This document shows, piece by piece, positions 1 through 7,210 of a stretch of 64,000 nt of DNA; within the stretch, counting starts at the first letter, position 1, and every line of letters starts with the position of its first letter. A model generated the notes under the pieces. It was given only the letters and a program-made list of their open reading frames with translations. It searched no databases and had not been told where the DNA came from. Origin of the DNA: Lentimicrobiaceae bacterium (lineage in GTDB: Bacteria > Bacteroidota > Bacteroidia > Bacteroidales > Lentimicrobiaceae); assembly GCA_020636745.1 (NCBI GenBank), contig JACJXH010000006.1, forward strand, positions 1 through 64,000, given 5' to 3'. Made by a program: the position numbers and the translations under genes.

Positions 1-291
1 CCCGAAAAATTGGATTCAATTACACGTGAAAAAATACAGTCTGTTAAAGGCTTTATAGTGCATGTGTACTTTGATGAAAAGATGGATTTTGAAAGCTATC
101 TGAAAAAACTATCTGCACTTAGAGAAAATTACTACTCCGTTCGGAATGAATACTCCCTTAATAAATTTAACGAGCCAAATTATGAAGATTTAGATTCAGA
201 GAAACTTAGAGAAGTACAAAATCTTTTTCCTATGAGAATTAGAGAGATTAACAAAACAGAATATGAAAAAATAAGAAAATACGCCCTGTAA
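1..291 (+). CDS. Hypothetical protein, 5'-truncated by the window edge
   Basis: The reading frame is already open at base 1 and ends at a TAA at 289-291. The only internal start nearby is a TTG at 10, so the true start probably lies upstream of the window. About 96 residues are visible. They are charged, rich in Glu, Lys and Tyr, with no signal peptide, membrane segment or motif that I recognise. The stop codon overlaps the left core of an attC-like site, as expected for the gene of an integron cassette. Function is unknown. Confidence 0.5.
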   Translation, partial: PEKLDSITREKIQSVKGFIVHVYFDEKMDFESYLKKLSALRENYYSVRNEYSLNKFNEPNYEDLDSEKLREVQNLFPMRIREINKTEYEKIRKYAL

Positions 292-432
292 CACGGTACA
301 TATTGCAGGGCGGGGTTTGGTGGTACGCCAACTGCGTCCCGATAGCTATCGGGACTCGCATCGCAGTTCCGTGTCCTTCGGACAGGAACGCTCTCCGAAA
401 TCCGCCCCGACAACATGTACCAACCGTTAGGC
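286..432 (+). repeat. attC-like recombination site 0 (between partial gene and Fic cassette)
   Basis: An imperfect inverted repeat pairs GGTACATATTGCAGGGCGG (295-313) with CCGCCCCGACAACATGTACC (402-421), with one bulge and a few mismatches, as in folded integron attC sites. The right core GTTAGGC (426-432) fits GTTRRRY. The left core CTGTAAC (286-292) is only an approximate RYYYAAC. The loop contains a perfect 20-base palindrome (336-355) nested inside ACTGCG/CGCAGT (331-336/362-367), and a second hairpin at 366-389. At 147 bases it is at the long end for attC. The assignment rests mainly on the arms and on its position before the Fic cassette. Confidence 0.6.
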
Positions 433-458
433 TTCATGCAAAAAGACCACTGCAAATA

Positions 459-494
459 TTGGTAATTGTACCGTAATTTGTATTTTTGGTACAA
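459..494 (+). promoter_or_regulatory. Cassette-borne promoter and inverted repeat upstream of the Fic gene
   Basis: TTG at 459-461 lies 19 bases from TATTTTTG at 481-488, matching the Bacteroidota -33/-7 pattern and predicting transcription from about 494, just before the ATG at 506. The inverted repeat TTGTACC (466-472) / GGTACAA (488-494), with centres 22 bases apart, brackets the -7 element. It resembles an operator. The winged-helix C-terminus of the Fic protein is a candidate ligand, by inference. Confidence 0.55.
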
Positions 495-505
495 ATAAAA
501 AGAAT

Positions 506-1585
506 ATGGGACAAAATGCACCACATTATCAACTTGAAAAACTTCCACCATTGAGAGAAAAGGTGGAAACCATTGAGATTCTTAGACAAACGAATAAATC
601 CACTGCTGCATTGGCTGAATTGAAAGGGATTGCAAAGACAATTCCTAATCAAGCAATGTTGATTAATGCAATAGTTTTACAGGAAGCAAAAGACAGTTCG
701 GAGATTGAAAATATTATAACAACCCAAGATGAGCTTTATAAAGCATTGACTATTAATAAAACTCACATATCTCCAGAGACTAAGGAAGTTGTAAATTATC
801 GTAAAGCGATATTTCAAGGATATGACCTTGCGAAAAAACAAGGATTTCTGAGAGTTAACGACATTGTGAGTATTCAACAGGAACTAGTTGATAATACTGC
901 TGGGATTAGAAGTACACCAGGAACCGTTTTGAAAAATGATACAACAGGAGAAATTGTTTATACTCCACCTCAAGACAAAGCGGAAATACTTGACTTATTA
1001 ACAAATTTTATTAACCATTTTAATCAACAGGATGAATTGTCTCCATTGATAAACTTGGCAATATTGCATTATCAGTTTGAAAGCATTCACCCATTTTATG
1101 ACGGAAACGGGAGAACTGGTCGGATTTTAAATATTATGTATCTGATAATTAATGAATTAATTGATGTCCCAATTTTATATTTGAGTTCCTATATAATTGC
1201 TAATAAACCAGAATACTATCGACTTTTAAATCAGACTAATCGGAAAGGGAAATGGGAAGAATGGATAATGTTTATGCTTAAAGCAGTTGAAAGTACTTCA
1301 AAAGACACAATCACTAAGATTACGAATATCAAAAACCAACTTGATTCGACGATAATTAAGGTTCAGGAAAAGGCACCGAAAGTATATAGAAAAGAATTGG
1401 TTGAATTACTTTTTGAGCAACCATATTCAAAAATTGAATTTGTGGTAAATAAGATTGGAGTGGAAAGAAAAGCAGCTTCTCGATATTTAAAAGAACTTGA
1501 AGATATCGGAATTGTTGAATCTCAAAAAGTGGGGCGAGAGACTTTGTATATAAATAAAGAATTGATTGAAATACTGAAACAATAA
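506..1585 (+). CDS. Fic family protein (class II-type inhibitory motif) with C-terminal winged helix
   Basis: Fic domains transfer AMP or a related group from a nucleotide to a target protein hydroxyl. The complete active-site signature HPFYDGNGRTGR is at residues 195-206, with the catalytic His195. An inhibitory helix motif of the (S/T)xxxE(G/N) type, SSEIEN, is at residues 64-69, N-terminal to the Fic core as in class II proteins, so activity is probably autoinhibited. The N-terminal 60 residues resemble the Fic/DOC N-terminal domain. Residues about 285-359 look like a winged-helix DNA-binding domain, common in this 350-380 residue subfamily. The gene sits alone between two attC-like sites and is AT-rich compared with the chromosomal genes after 2.9 kb. 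The target is unknown. A toxin-like or regulatory role is possible, but no antitoxin partner gene is adjacent. Confidence 0.9.
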   Translation: MGQNAPHYQLEKLPPLREKVETIEILRQTNKSTAALAELKGIAKTIPNQAMLINAIVLQEAKDSSEIENIITTQDELYKALTINKTHISPETKEVVNYRKAIFQGYDLAKKQGFLRVNDIVSIQQELVDNTAGIRSTPGTVLKNDTTGEIVYTPPQDKAEILDLLTNFINHFNQQDELSPLINLAILHYQFESIHPFYDGNGRTGRILNIMYLIINELIDVPILYLSSYIIANKPEYYRLLNQTNRKGKWEEWIMFMLKAVESTSKDTITKITNIKNQLDSTIIKVQEKAPKVYRKELVELLFEQPYSKIEFVVNKIGVERKAASRYLKELEDIGIVESQKVGRETLYINKELIEILKQ

Positions 1586-1594
1586 TGCACGAAA

Positions 1595-1724
1595 GCCTAA
1601 CACGCAATATACGTAAGCCGTTGGATGTGGTTAATTAAGACTTTTGTACTTTTACTCAAAATTGTTACAGTTTGATAAGTCAGAGCCTTGAAATCCCGGC
1701 CTCCGCATATTGCCATCGTTAGCA
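1595..1724 (+). repeat. attC-like recombination site 1 (end of Fic cassette)
   Basis: The left core GCCTAAC (1595-1601) fits RYYYAAC and is the exact reverse complement of the GTTAGGC (426-432) that opens the Fic cassette. The right core GTTAGCA (1718-1724) opens the next cassette. The arms pair GCAATAT..CG..GCCG..GGAT (from 1604) with ATCCCGGCCTCCGCATATTGC (1693-1713), interrupted by unpaired bases as in attC hairpins. The loop is about 65 bases. The site begins ten bases after the Fic stop codon. Confidence 0.7.
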
Positions 1725-1745
1725 TTAATTAAAAAAAGCAGAAAT

Positions 1746-2510
1746 ATGAGACAAATTTTATTAACGGGACTGACTTTACTAATAATACTAATCTTTGCAA
1801 ATTGTTCTGGTTATAAAAAACTGAATAAGGCATTGGCAAATCCAGAAAGTGTTACAAAATTAAATATCAAATACGCACGACTTGATAGTATACCAAAGAA
1901 AATTGGAAATTTGACCAATCTTAAAACACTATATTTATTCAAAAACAATTTAACTGAAATACCTGAAGAAATTGGAAATCTAAAGAATTTAGAAACGCTT
2001 GTAATTAGTAGCAATCGACTTGTTAAAATACCTGCTTCAATTGGACAATTAACCAAATTGAAAAAACTATCCCTAAAACATAATAAAATAAAACAATTAC
2101 CCAACGAAATTGGAAATTTGACAGCCTTGGAAGAATTGTATATTGAATATAATGAATTAGAAGCTATTCCCAAAAGCATTGGTAACCTTAAAAATTTAAA
2201 ATTCCTTAACATTAATGACAATAAATTGAGTAAGATTCCAAATGAAATCGGATATCTGGAGAACTTAAGGTTTTTTGTAATAGGAAAAAATAGTCTCACA
2301 TCCTTGCCTGATGAAATAGGTAATTTAACAAGTCTTATAGAGTTAAATGTTGCCTTTTGTGGACCAATGGTCAAAATTCCAGAAACAATAAGATATTGCA
2401 AAAGTTTAGAATTTCTGTATATTGATAAATCATTACTTTTACCGTATTCAATAAATAGCGTCAATCCGAGATTACAGGTAGTAATAAAGGAAAAAGGAGA
2501 ACTAAATTAA
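1746..2510 (+). CDS. Leucine-rich-repeat lipoprotein
   Basis: The ATG at 1746 is preferred over an in-frame TTG at 1710. The TTG lies inside the attC right arm, whereas the ATG gives a clean lipoprotein signal: a hydrophobic helix ending in the lipobox FANC, with the acylated Cys near residue 19. The rest is about eight tandem leucine-rich repeats of 23 residues (LxxLxxLxLxxNxLxxIPxEIGN pattern), the plant/bacterial SDS22-like form, which builds a curved protein-binding surface. The protein is therefore expected to be anchored in the envelope facing the periplasm or outside. It is the only gene of its cassette, and its stop codon directly abuts the next core site at 2511. The ligand is unknown. 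Confidence 0.8.
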   Translation: MRQILLTGLTLLIILIFANCSGYKKLNKALANPESVTKLNIKYARLDSIPKKIGNLTNLKTLYLFKNNLTEIPEEIGNLKNLETLVISSNRLVKIPASIGQLTKLKKLSLKHNKIKQLPNEIGNLTALEELYIEYNELEAIPKSIGNLKNLKFLNINDNKLSKIPNEIGYLENLRFFVIGKNSLTSLPDEIGNLTSLIELNVAFCGPMVKIPETIRYCKSLEFLYIDKSLLLPYSINSVNPRLQVVIKEKGELN

Positions 2511-2945
2511 TGCTAACAAATAGGAATATGAACGGCGCGTAGACCCTGTTCCGCCTAAGCGGAAGCCCGGCGAATATGAGCTTCGCTGAGCTTGTCCTTC
2601 GTCCCCGGTACCCGGTTGAACTACATTCGACAGCCTGTTCAATCCCGAAGGTTCGGGATAAAACCTGATTTCTTTCTCATATCTAGAATTTTTATGGTTA
2701 ATAATTCTTGAATAACGGAAAGGATCGGGTATTTTTGATGAAGCTATTGCGCGCAGACGGGATTTAGTTCAACAAAGGCTATACGCTATCGGGCGCATGC
2801 TTGCAAGGGAAAAGATTGTACATTTATAGAGAAGTATGGTGGCCGTAAAAGGATATTTTTAGAAGTTCACCACTGCTTTACTTCAGTCATCAGCATTAAG
2901 TTATTATGAGTCCCGTTTGAATGTGCCATTTAGTAAGAAGAACAA
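2511..2945 (+). other. Half attC-like site and decayed intergenic DNA
   Basis: TGCTAAC at 2511-2517 is the exact reverse complement of GTTAGCA (1718-1724), so it looks like the left core of the LRR cassette's own attC. I could not find a matching right arm, so the array seems to break here. The stretch holds short palindromes: TTCCGC-CTAA-GCGGAA (2549-2564) and TCCCGA-AGGT-TCGGGA (2643-2658). An open frame of about 30 codons (about 2735-2829) resembles no family I know. There is no supported gene. Confidence 0.45.
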
Positions 2946-4211
2946 ATGAAAACGACAACTTTTCTATTGGCCTTTTTTGTATCAACTGCATTGTTATTTG
3001 CGCAGCATAGTCATGAAGGCTATGAAATGCTTATTCGAAAAGCTGACTCCCTCTACCGGGCAAAAGACTTTAAGAGCTCAGCTTATGCGTTTTCTGATGC
3101 GTTTAGTATGCCTGATGCTAAAATAACGATCAATCATCGATATAATGCCGCATGTTCATATGCACTGGCCAACAACGCTGATAGCGCGTTTGCTCATTTG
3201 AATCATATTGCTGCCTGCATGAACTACTCCAGATATGCACATGTAAAGACTGATCCGGATTTAAAATCATTATACACTGATAGCAGATGGAAACCCCTTA
3301 TAGAATTGGTTAAAATTAACAGGGAAAAGGAATATGCTCAACTTGACTTTATTACTTTGAATGGGTTTAAGGTTGACGTATATGTAAGTGGCATGAAAAA
3401 TAATCAAGCGAATAAGCCGGTTGTTGTATTTGAAAATGGGATGGCCGACACATACGATAGATGGAAAACCATCATGGATGAAGTTTCCCTGACAAACGTT
3501 GTTTTTGCATATAACCGTCCCAGGATTGGTGAGTCAGAAGACGACGCTCTTCCACCAACAACAGAACATATTGTGAGCAATTTGCGAAAAATGCTGTTGG
3601 AAAAGGGGTTGAAACCTCCTTATCTACTGGTGTCACATTCTTTTGGTGGTGCATATATAAGAAGCTATGCTTCGCAGTACCCCGATGAAATTGCAGGTCT
3701 AATCTTTATTGATCCGGTTGATTTTACAAAAAAGGCAGGGATGGGTGAGTTGCCATATTTAGAAATGGGATTTACAAAGCATCAGATTGATTCTGTTTTT
3801 GGGAAACCCAATAAAGATTTTCATGAAAAGCTCTATGCCGAAATGCCAAAGTACTACGTGGAAGAAGTGAAAATATCAGTACAATTAACGCAAAGTGAAT
3901 TCAATGAGTGTGACCACAATCCATTGCCCGACGTGCCGGTGCATTTTCTTATGGCTGGTGGTTATACAGCATATGGCAACGATAATTCACCGCTGGTTTG
4001 TGATTGGGAGAAATTGTTTAGAGTGAGTGAGAACCTTAAAATGAAACGCTATCTCCAGTTGCTGTATCCGTTGAAGTACGGAAGGTTGTTTTATAGTTCA
4101 AAATCAAGTCATTATATGCAAACCGATGAGCCTGATTTAGTGCTCTCAAGCATAAAATTGGCTTTAAATGATTATGATAAAATCAAAAGCGAGCTCAATT
4201 CCAACCCATGA
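2946..4211 (+). CDS. Secreted alpha/beta hydrolase with N-terminal TPR-like region
   Basis: A signal peptide occupies residues 1-19 (ends LLFAQ). Residues about 25-125 form a helical TPR-like stretch including the pattern YNAACSYALANNADSAF seen ahead of many Bacteroidota hydrolases. Residues about 140-400 are an alpha/beta hydrolase fold: VVVFENGMAD as the oxyanion-hole strand and the nucleophile elbow SHSFGG with Ser232. The acid and His residues are not certain by eye. HFLMAGG and SSKSSHYMQTDEPDLV near the C-terminus fit the usual acid-strand and His-loop positions, and the His in SSHYMQ is the likely catalytic one. The substrate cannot be named. The gene stands alone, with a small GC-rich hairpin after it (about 4239-4263). 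Confidence 0.8.
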   Translation: MKTTTFLLAFFVSTALLFAQHSHEGYEMLIRKADSLYRAKDFKSSAYAFSDAFSMPDAKITINHRYNAACSYALANNADSAFAHLNHIAACMNYSRYAHVKTDPDLKSLYTDSRWKPLIELVKINREKEYAQLDFITLNGFKVDVYVSGMKNNQANKPVVVFENGMADTYDRWKTIMDEVSLTNVVFAYNRPRIGESEDDALPPTTEHIVSNLRKMLLEKGLKPPYLLVSHSFGGAYIRSYASQYPDEIAGLIFIDPVDFTKKAGMGELPYLEMGFTKHQIDSVFGKPNKDFHEKLYAEMPKYYVEEVKISVQLTQSEFNECDHNPLPDVPVHFLMAGGYTAYGNDNSPLVCDWEKLFRVSENLKMKRYLQLLYPLKYGRLFYSSKSSHYMQTDEPDLVLSSIKLALNDYDKIKSELNSNP

Positions 4212-4802
4212 TAAATCATTCTCTGTTTGGCCTCTATCGCTGGCAATAAGCCCCGGCTGGCTTCTTATTTTCAGGCTTTATACCTGGTGGCAGTGGTAAA
4301 CAGGTTTTAAGAGAATAAAGATTCCGTTTTACCGAAACTTTGATAAATCAGCTGCTCATTTCGCACCACCATGCAGTAAGAATGGATAACAAACCCATGA
4401 TTGAACAGCTAAGGCAAGCGGTGCAGCCATCGGCAGGCGCGCAGCTTACCGATTGAAGGAAACCTGAATGTTAATTATGCTCTGAAACCGGTGAATGAGT
4501 TTAACCAGCATGCTGTGGCCTGATAAACAAACGAAGGAAAACGGGCAAAAGATACCGGCCTGCATTGTGCAGGCTGTATTTTCAATTCTGACCTTTTAAA
4601 TCATTTACCGTTAGCACTCACTGAATGATGCGTCTTTGTCGTTTAACAGTGTTTTATCGATAATTTCCGTCGATATTCCCATTTAGTTTAATTTAGCAGA
4701 AGCGTTATGGTGCCTGGCCTTCTTGAGCAGAATCGGGAGGAAGGTATGATTGCGGCAGCATTGAAATAAGAATTAATAGATGAATCAATCCAACACTTTT
4801 TT
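4212..4802. other. Intergenic region, 591 bp, no supported gene
   Basis: I see no convincing reading frame on either strand. A terminator-like hairpin follows the hydrolase gene at about 4239-4263 (AAGCC/GGCTT). Another hairpin, GCCTGCA-TTG-TGCAGGC, lies at 4558-4574. Short frames with many stops around 4380-4600 suggest decayed coding sequence, but the family cannot be recognised. Confidence 0.4.
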
Positions 4803-5414
4803 ATGAAACAACCTTTGGTTATGCCACTGTCTGACAATGATGACAGGGAATTTCAGGAATTAATTGCGTTTTTTGATGAAACACTGGGTTTTTGCCCCAA
4901 TAGTGTAAAAACAATGTATCACAGGCCCCGCATAGCTTATGCTTTTATTGAACTGAATAAAGCAGTAATGGAGAACAGAGGGGAGGTTAGCAGTGCATTG
5001 AAACGGATGGTTGGTTATATCTGCAGCCACACAGCGGGTTGCCGTTACTGTCAGGCGCACACTATCAGAGCGGCTGAGCGCTACGGAGCCGAACAGGAAA
5101 AAATGGAAAATATATGGGAGTTTCAAACACACCCGGCTTTTTCGGAGAAGGAAAGAGCTGCTCTTGCGTTTGCATTTCAGGCATCTACAGTGCCCAATTC
5201 GGTTGATGATGCCGTGGCCGAAAAACTGAGAATGCACTGGAGTGAAGGCGATATTGTTGAGATTACCGGTGTGATTGCCCTGTTTGGTTATTTAAACAGA
5301 TGGAACGATTCAATGGGAACTGCCATTGAAGATGGTGCCATTGAATCGGGTGAGAAATTTTTGAAAGTGCGCGGATGGGAGCCGGGCAAACACCAATATT
5401 CTCCTTCAAAGTGA
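4803..5414 (+). CDS. Carboxymuconolactone decarboxylase / AhpD-like family protein
   Basis: The core motif HTAGCRYCQAHT places Cys80 and Cys83 in a CxxC followed by His86, the AhpD-type redox centre for alkylhydroperoxidase-like activity. The protein is 203 residues, mostly helical, without a signal peptide, so it is cytosolic. The length and the N-terminal PLVMPLSDND region fit the group often annotated as peroxidase-related enzymes, usually of unknown substrate. No AhpC or peroxiredoxin gene is adjacent. The gap of 138 bases to the esterase gene leaves co-transcription open. Confidence 0.85.
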   Translation: MKQPLVMPLSDNDDREFQELIAFFDETLGFCPNSVKTMYHRPRIAYAFIELNKAVMENRGEVSSALKRMVGYICSHTAGCRYCQAHTIRAAERYGAEQEKMENIWEFQTHPAFSEKERAALAFAFQASTVPNSVDDAVAEKLRMHWSEGDIVEITGVIALFGYLNRWNDSMGTAIEDGAIESGEKFLKVRGWEPGKHQYSPSK

Positions 5415-5552
5415 GTTGCATTGCCAGGGTAAGTTGAACGGACAGGAAGATATTGTTGTTATCAAACAAAATGTTGGTGACATGGTTTATGCGGTGGCAA
5501 AATGCCTGTAACTTTGGCTGGCAATGGAATCAGCACTCAACTGAAAACTTAT

Positions 5553-6467
5553 ATGAGACAGCAGATACTTCAAATTTTGGTTTTTATTCTCCTTCCCTTC
5601 ACGTTATTCGGGCAACTGAACCATGCCGACACTGTAAGGGTTTTTTACCTGGGCGGCCAATCAAATATGGATGGTTACGGGTACAATGCCGATTTGCCTG
5701 ATTCATTGAAGGGAGGTTATGACAATGTGTGGATTTTTCATGGCAACGCTGTTGCAGATAATGAAAAGGGCGGTGGACTGGGGAAATGGGAAAATCTGAA
5801 GGCCGGCCATGGAACCGGTTTTTATGCTGATGCCTCCGTCAATTATTTGTCAGATAGATTTGGAATAGAATTGTCATTTGCCAAACATCTGCAGAAGTTA
5901 TATCCGGGTGAAAAGATAGCGTTGATAAAGTATTCGAGATCAGGCTCGTCCATCGACAGTTCTGCCGCCCGATGGTTTGGCAGTTGGGAAGCTGATTTCA
6001 AAGGTGGGCAAGGTGTCAATCAATACGATCATTTCCTGTCAACCATCAGGCATGCTTCTGATACCCGTGATATTGACGGCGACGGCATCAACGACTATTT
6101 TAAGCCTTGTGGCATTATCTGGATGCAGGGCGAAAGCGATGCGCTTGACGAAGCCGTGGCCCTTCGCTATCATGCCAATCTGAAGCGGCTGATGGATTTA
6201 ATCAGGGCTGCTTTGCGCGAAGATAATGTGCCGGTAGTTATTGGCAAAATATCTGATTCGGGCGATGATAAAGATGGCAAGGTGTGGGATTTTGGCGAGC
6301 TGGTGCAGTATGCTCAGGAGAAATATGCCATCACCGATAAGCGGGCCGCCATTGTAAGAAGTACGCAGAATTACAAGTACAGCGATCCGTATCATTACAA
6401 CAGCGCTGGCTACATCGATTTGGGCATCAGATTTGCCGAGGCTGTTTATCGGTTAAATAAGAAATAG
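5553..6467 (+). CDS. Secreted SASA/CE6-like carbohydrate acetylesterase
   Basis: The ATG at 5553 gives a normal signal peptide (MRQQILQILVF...LFGQ). A longer in-frame start at 5502 would put 17 extra residues before it. The protein is an SGNH-type esterase of the sialate O-acetylesterase/DUF303 group. GGQSNMDG holds the nucleophile Ser37, IWMQGESDA is the conserved QGE block, and DPYHYNSAGY provides the Asp278/His281 pair near the C-terminus. The family removes acetyl groups from sugars such as sialic acid or xylan. No glycan-uptake genes (SusC/D) or other glycosidases are nearby, so the natural substrate cannot be inferred. A DIDGDGINDYF segment looks like a calcium-binding insertion. Confidence 0.85.
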   Translation: MRQQILQILVFILLPFTLFGQLNHADTVRVFYLGGQSNMDGYGYNADLPDSLKGGYDNVWIFHGNAVADNEKGGGLGKWENLKAGHGTGFYADASVNYLSDRFGIELSFAKHLQKLYPGEKIALIKYSRSGSSIDSSAARWFGSWEADFKGGQGVNQYDHFLSTIRHASDTRDIDGDGINDYFKPCGIIWMQGESDALDEAVALRYHANLKRLMDLIRAALREDNVPVVIGKISDSGDDKDGKVWDFGELVQYAQEKYAITDKRAAIVRSTQNYKYSDPYHYNSAGYIDLGIRFAEAVYRLNKK

Positions 6468-6566
6468 GGGCTTCCTCCTTTGGCCATAAACAGGCGGATG
6501 CCTGAAGCGATAGTTCAGTAAAAAAAGCAGACGAAAAAAGCGGTTTGACGACTGAATCAGCCTGTT

Positions 6567-7013
6567 TTAATCCCTGTGCCTTTCAATCTCGCGGCGGGTA
6601 TCTTTGGTTTTTAAAGTTTCACGTTTATCGTAAAGCTTCTTTCCTTTGGCAATGGCGATTTTCATTTTGGCAAGCCCTTTTTCGTCGATAAAAAGCAGGG
6701 TGGGAATAATGGTGAGGCCTTTTTCGCTGGTTTTGGTGATGATTTTGCGTAACTCGCGGCGGGTAAGCAGCAGTTTGCGGTCGCGCTTGGGCTCATGATT
6801 GGCATAAGTGCCGAATTTATACTCGCTGATGTGCATGTTTTTTACAAACAGCTCATTTTTTTCAAAAGCGCAATAGGAGTCAGTAAGGTTAGCTTTGCCT
6901 TCTCTCACCGATTTGATTTCGGTTCCGGTAAGCACAATGCCGGCTGTGAATTCTTCCGTAAGGAAGTATTCAAAACCTGCTTTCTTATTTTTTATAGCGA
7001 TTCCAGTGGCCAT
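6567..7013 (-). CDS. smpB: SsrA-binding protein SmpB
   Basis: SmpB binds tmRNA and delivers it to stalled ribosomes for trans-translation. The 148-residue length and the motifs IKNKKAGFEYFLTEEFTAGI, GTEIKSVREGKANL, HISEY and HEPKRDRKLLL are characteristic. The C-terminal tail is basic (KRETLKTKDTRREIERHRD), as required for entry into the mRNA channel. It is transcribed alone, divergently from the hydrolase at 7211. The tmRNA gene itself is not in the window. Confidence 0.97.
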   Translation of the reverse strand: MATGIAIKNKKAGFEYFLTEEFTAGIVLTGTEIKSVREGKANLTDSYCAFEKNELFVKNMHISEYKFGTYANHEPKRDRKLLLTRRELRKIITKTSEKGLTIIPTLLFIDEKGLAKMKIAIAKGKKLYDKRETLKTKDTRREIERHRD

Positions 7014-7032
7014 TTTTAGCTTATTCTTGCTG

Positions 7033-7040
7033 CAAAGGTA
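7033..7040 (-). promoter_or_regulatory. Predicted smpB promoter -7 element
   Basis: TACCTTTG on the minus strand matches the Bacteroidota -7 consensus TAnnTTTG. It lies 19 bases ahead of the smpB start codon, implying a very short leader. No clear TTG is present at the -33 position. Confidence 0.45.
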
Positions 7041-7210
7041 GCGAATTTGCGGTTATCAGTTATGGTTCAGGTATTCATTATCATCAGAAGTCATGTACAG
7101 CCGCCTGAATACCTGCGTGCTGTTTTGTTTTGAAAACCGTATGTTTTGAATTGGAAGGGTAATGTTTTACTTTTACTTCCCGATTTCAGAAGAATGATTG
7201 ATGATCGTAA

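Noticed and set aside
1811..2464. 217-codon open frame on the minus strand
   Set aside because: It mirrors the repeats of the LRR gene on the plus strand, with no start-site signal or known motif.
2615..2621. GTTGAAC as the missing right core of a third attC-like site
   Set aside because: It fits GTTRRRY, but the flanking arm does not pair with the sequence after TGCTAAC at 2511, so it is probably chance.
2735..2829. Short open frame (about 30 codons) as a gene or transposase remnant
   Set aside because: No recognisable family and surrounded by stops; cannot be supported.
4860..5237. 125-codon minus-strand frame antisense to the AhpD-like gene
   Set aside because: The plus strand carries the CxxC-H motif and gives the real protein; this is a mirror frame.
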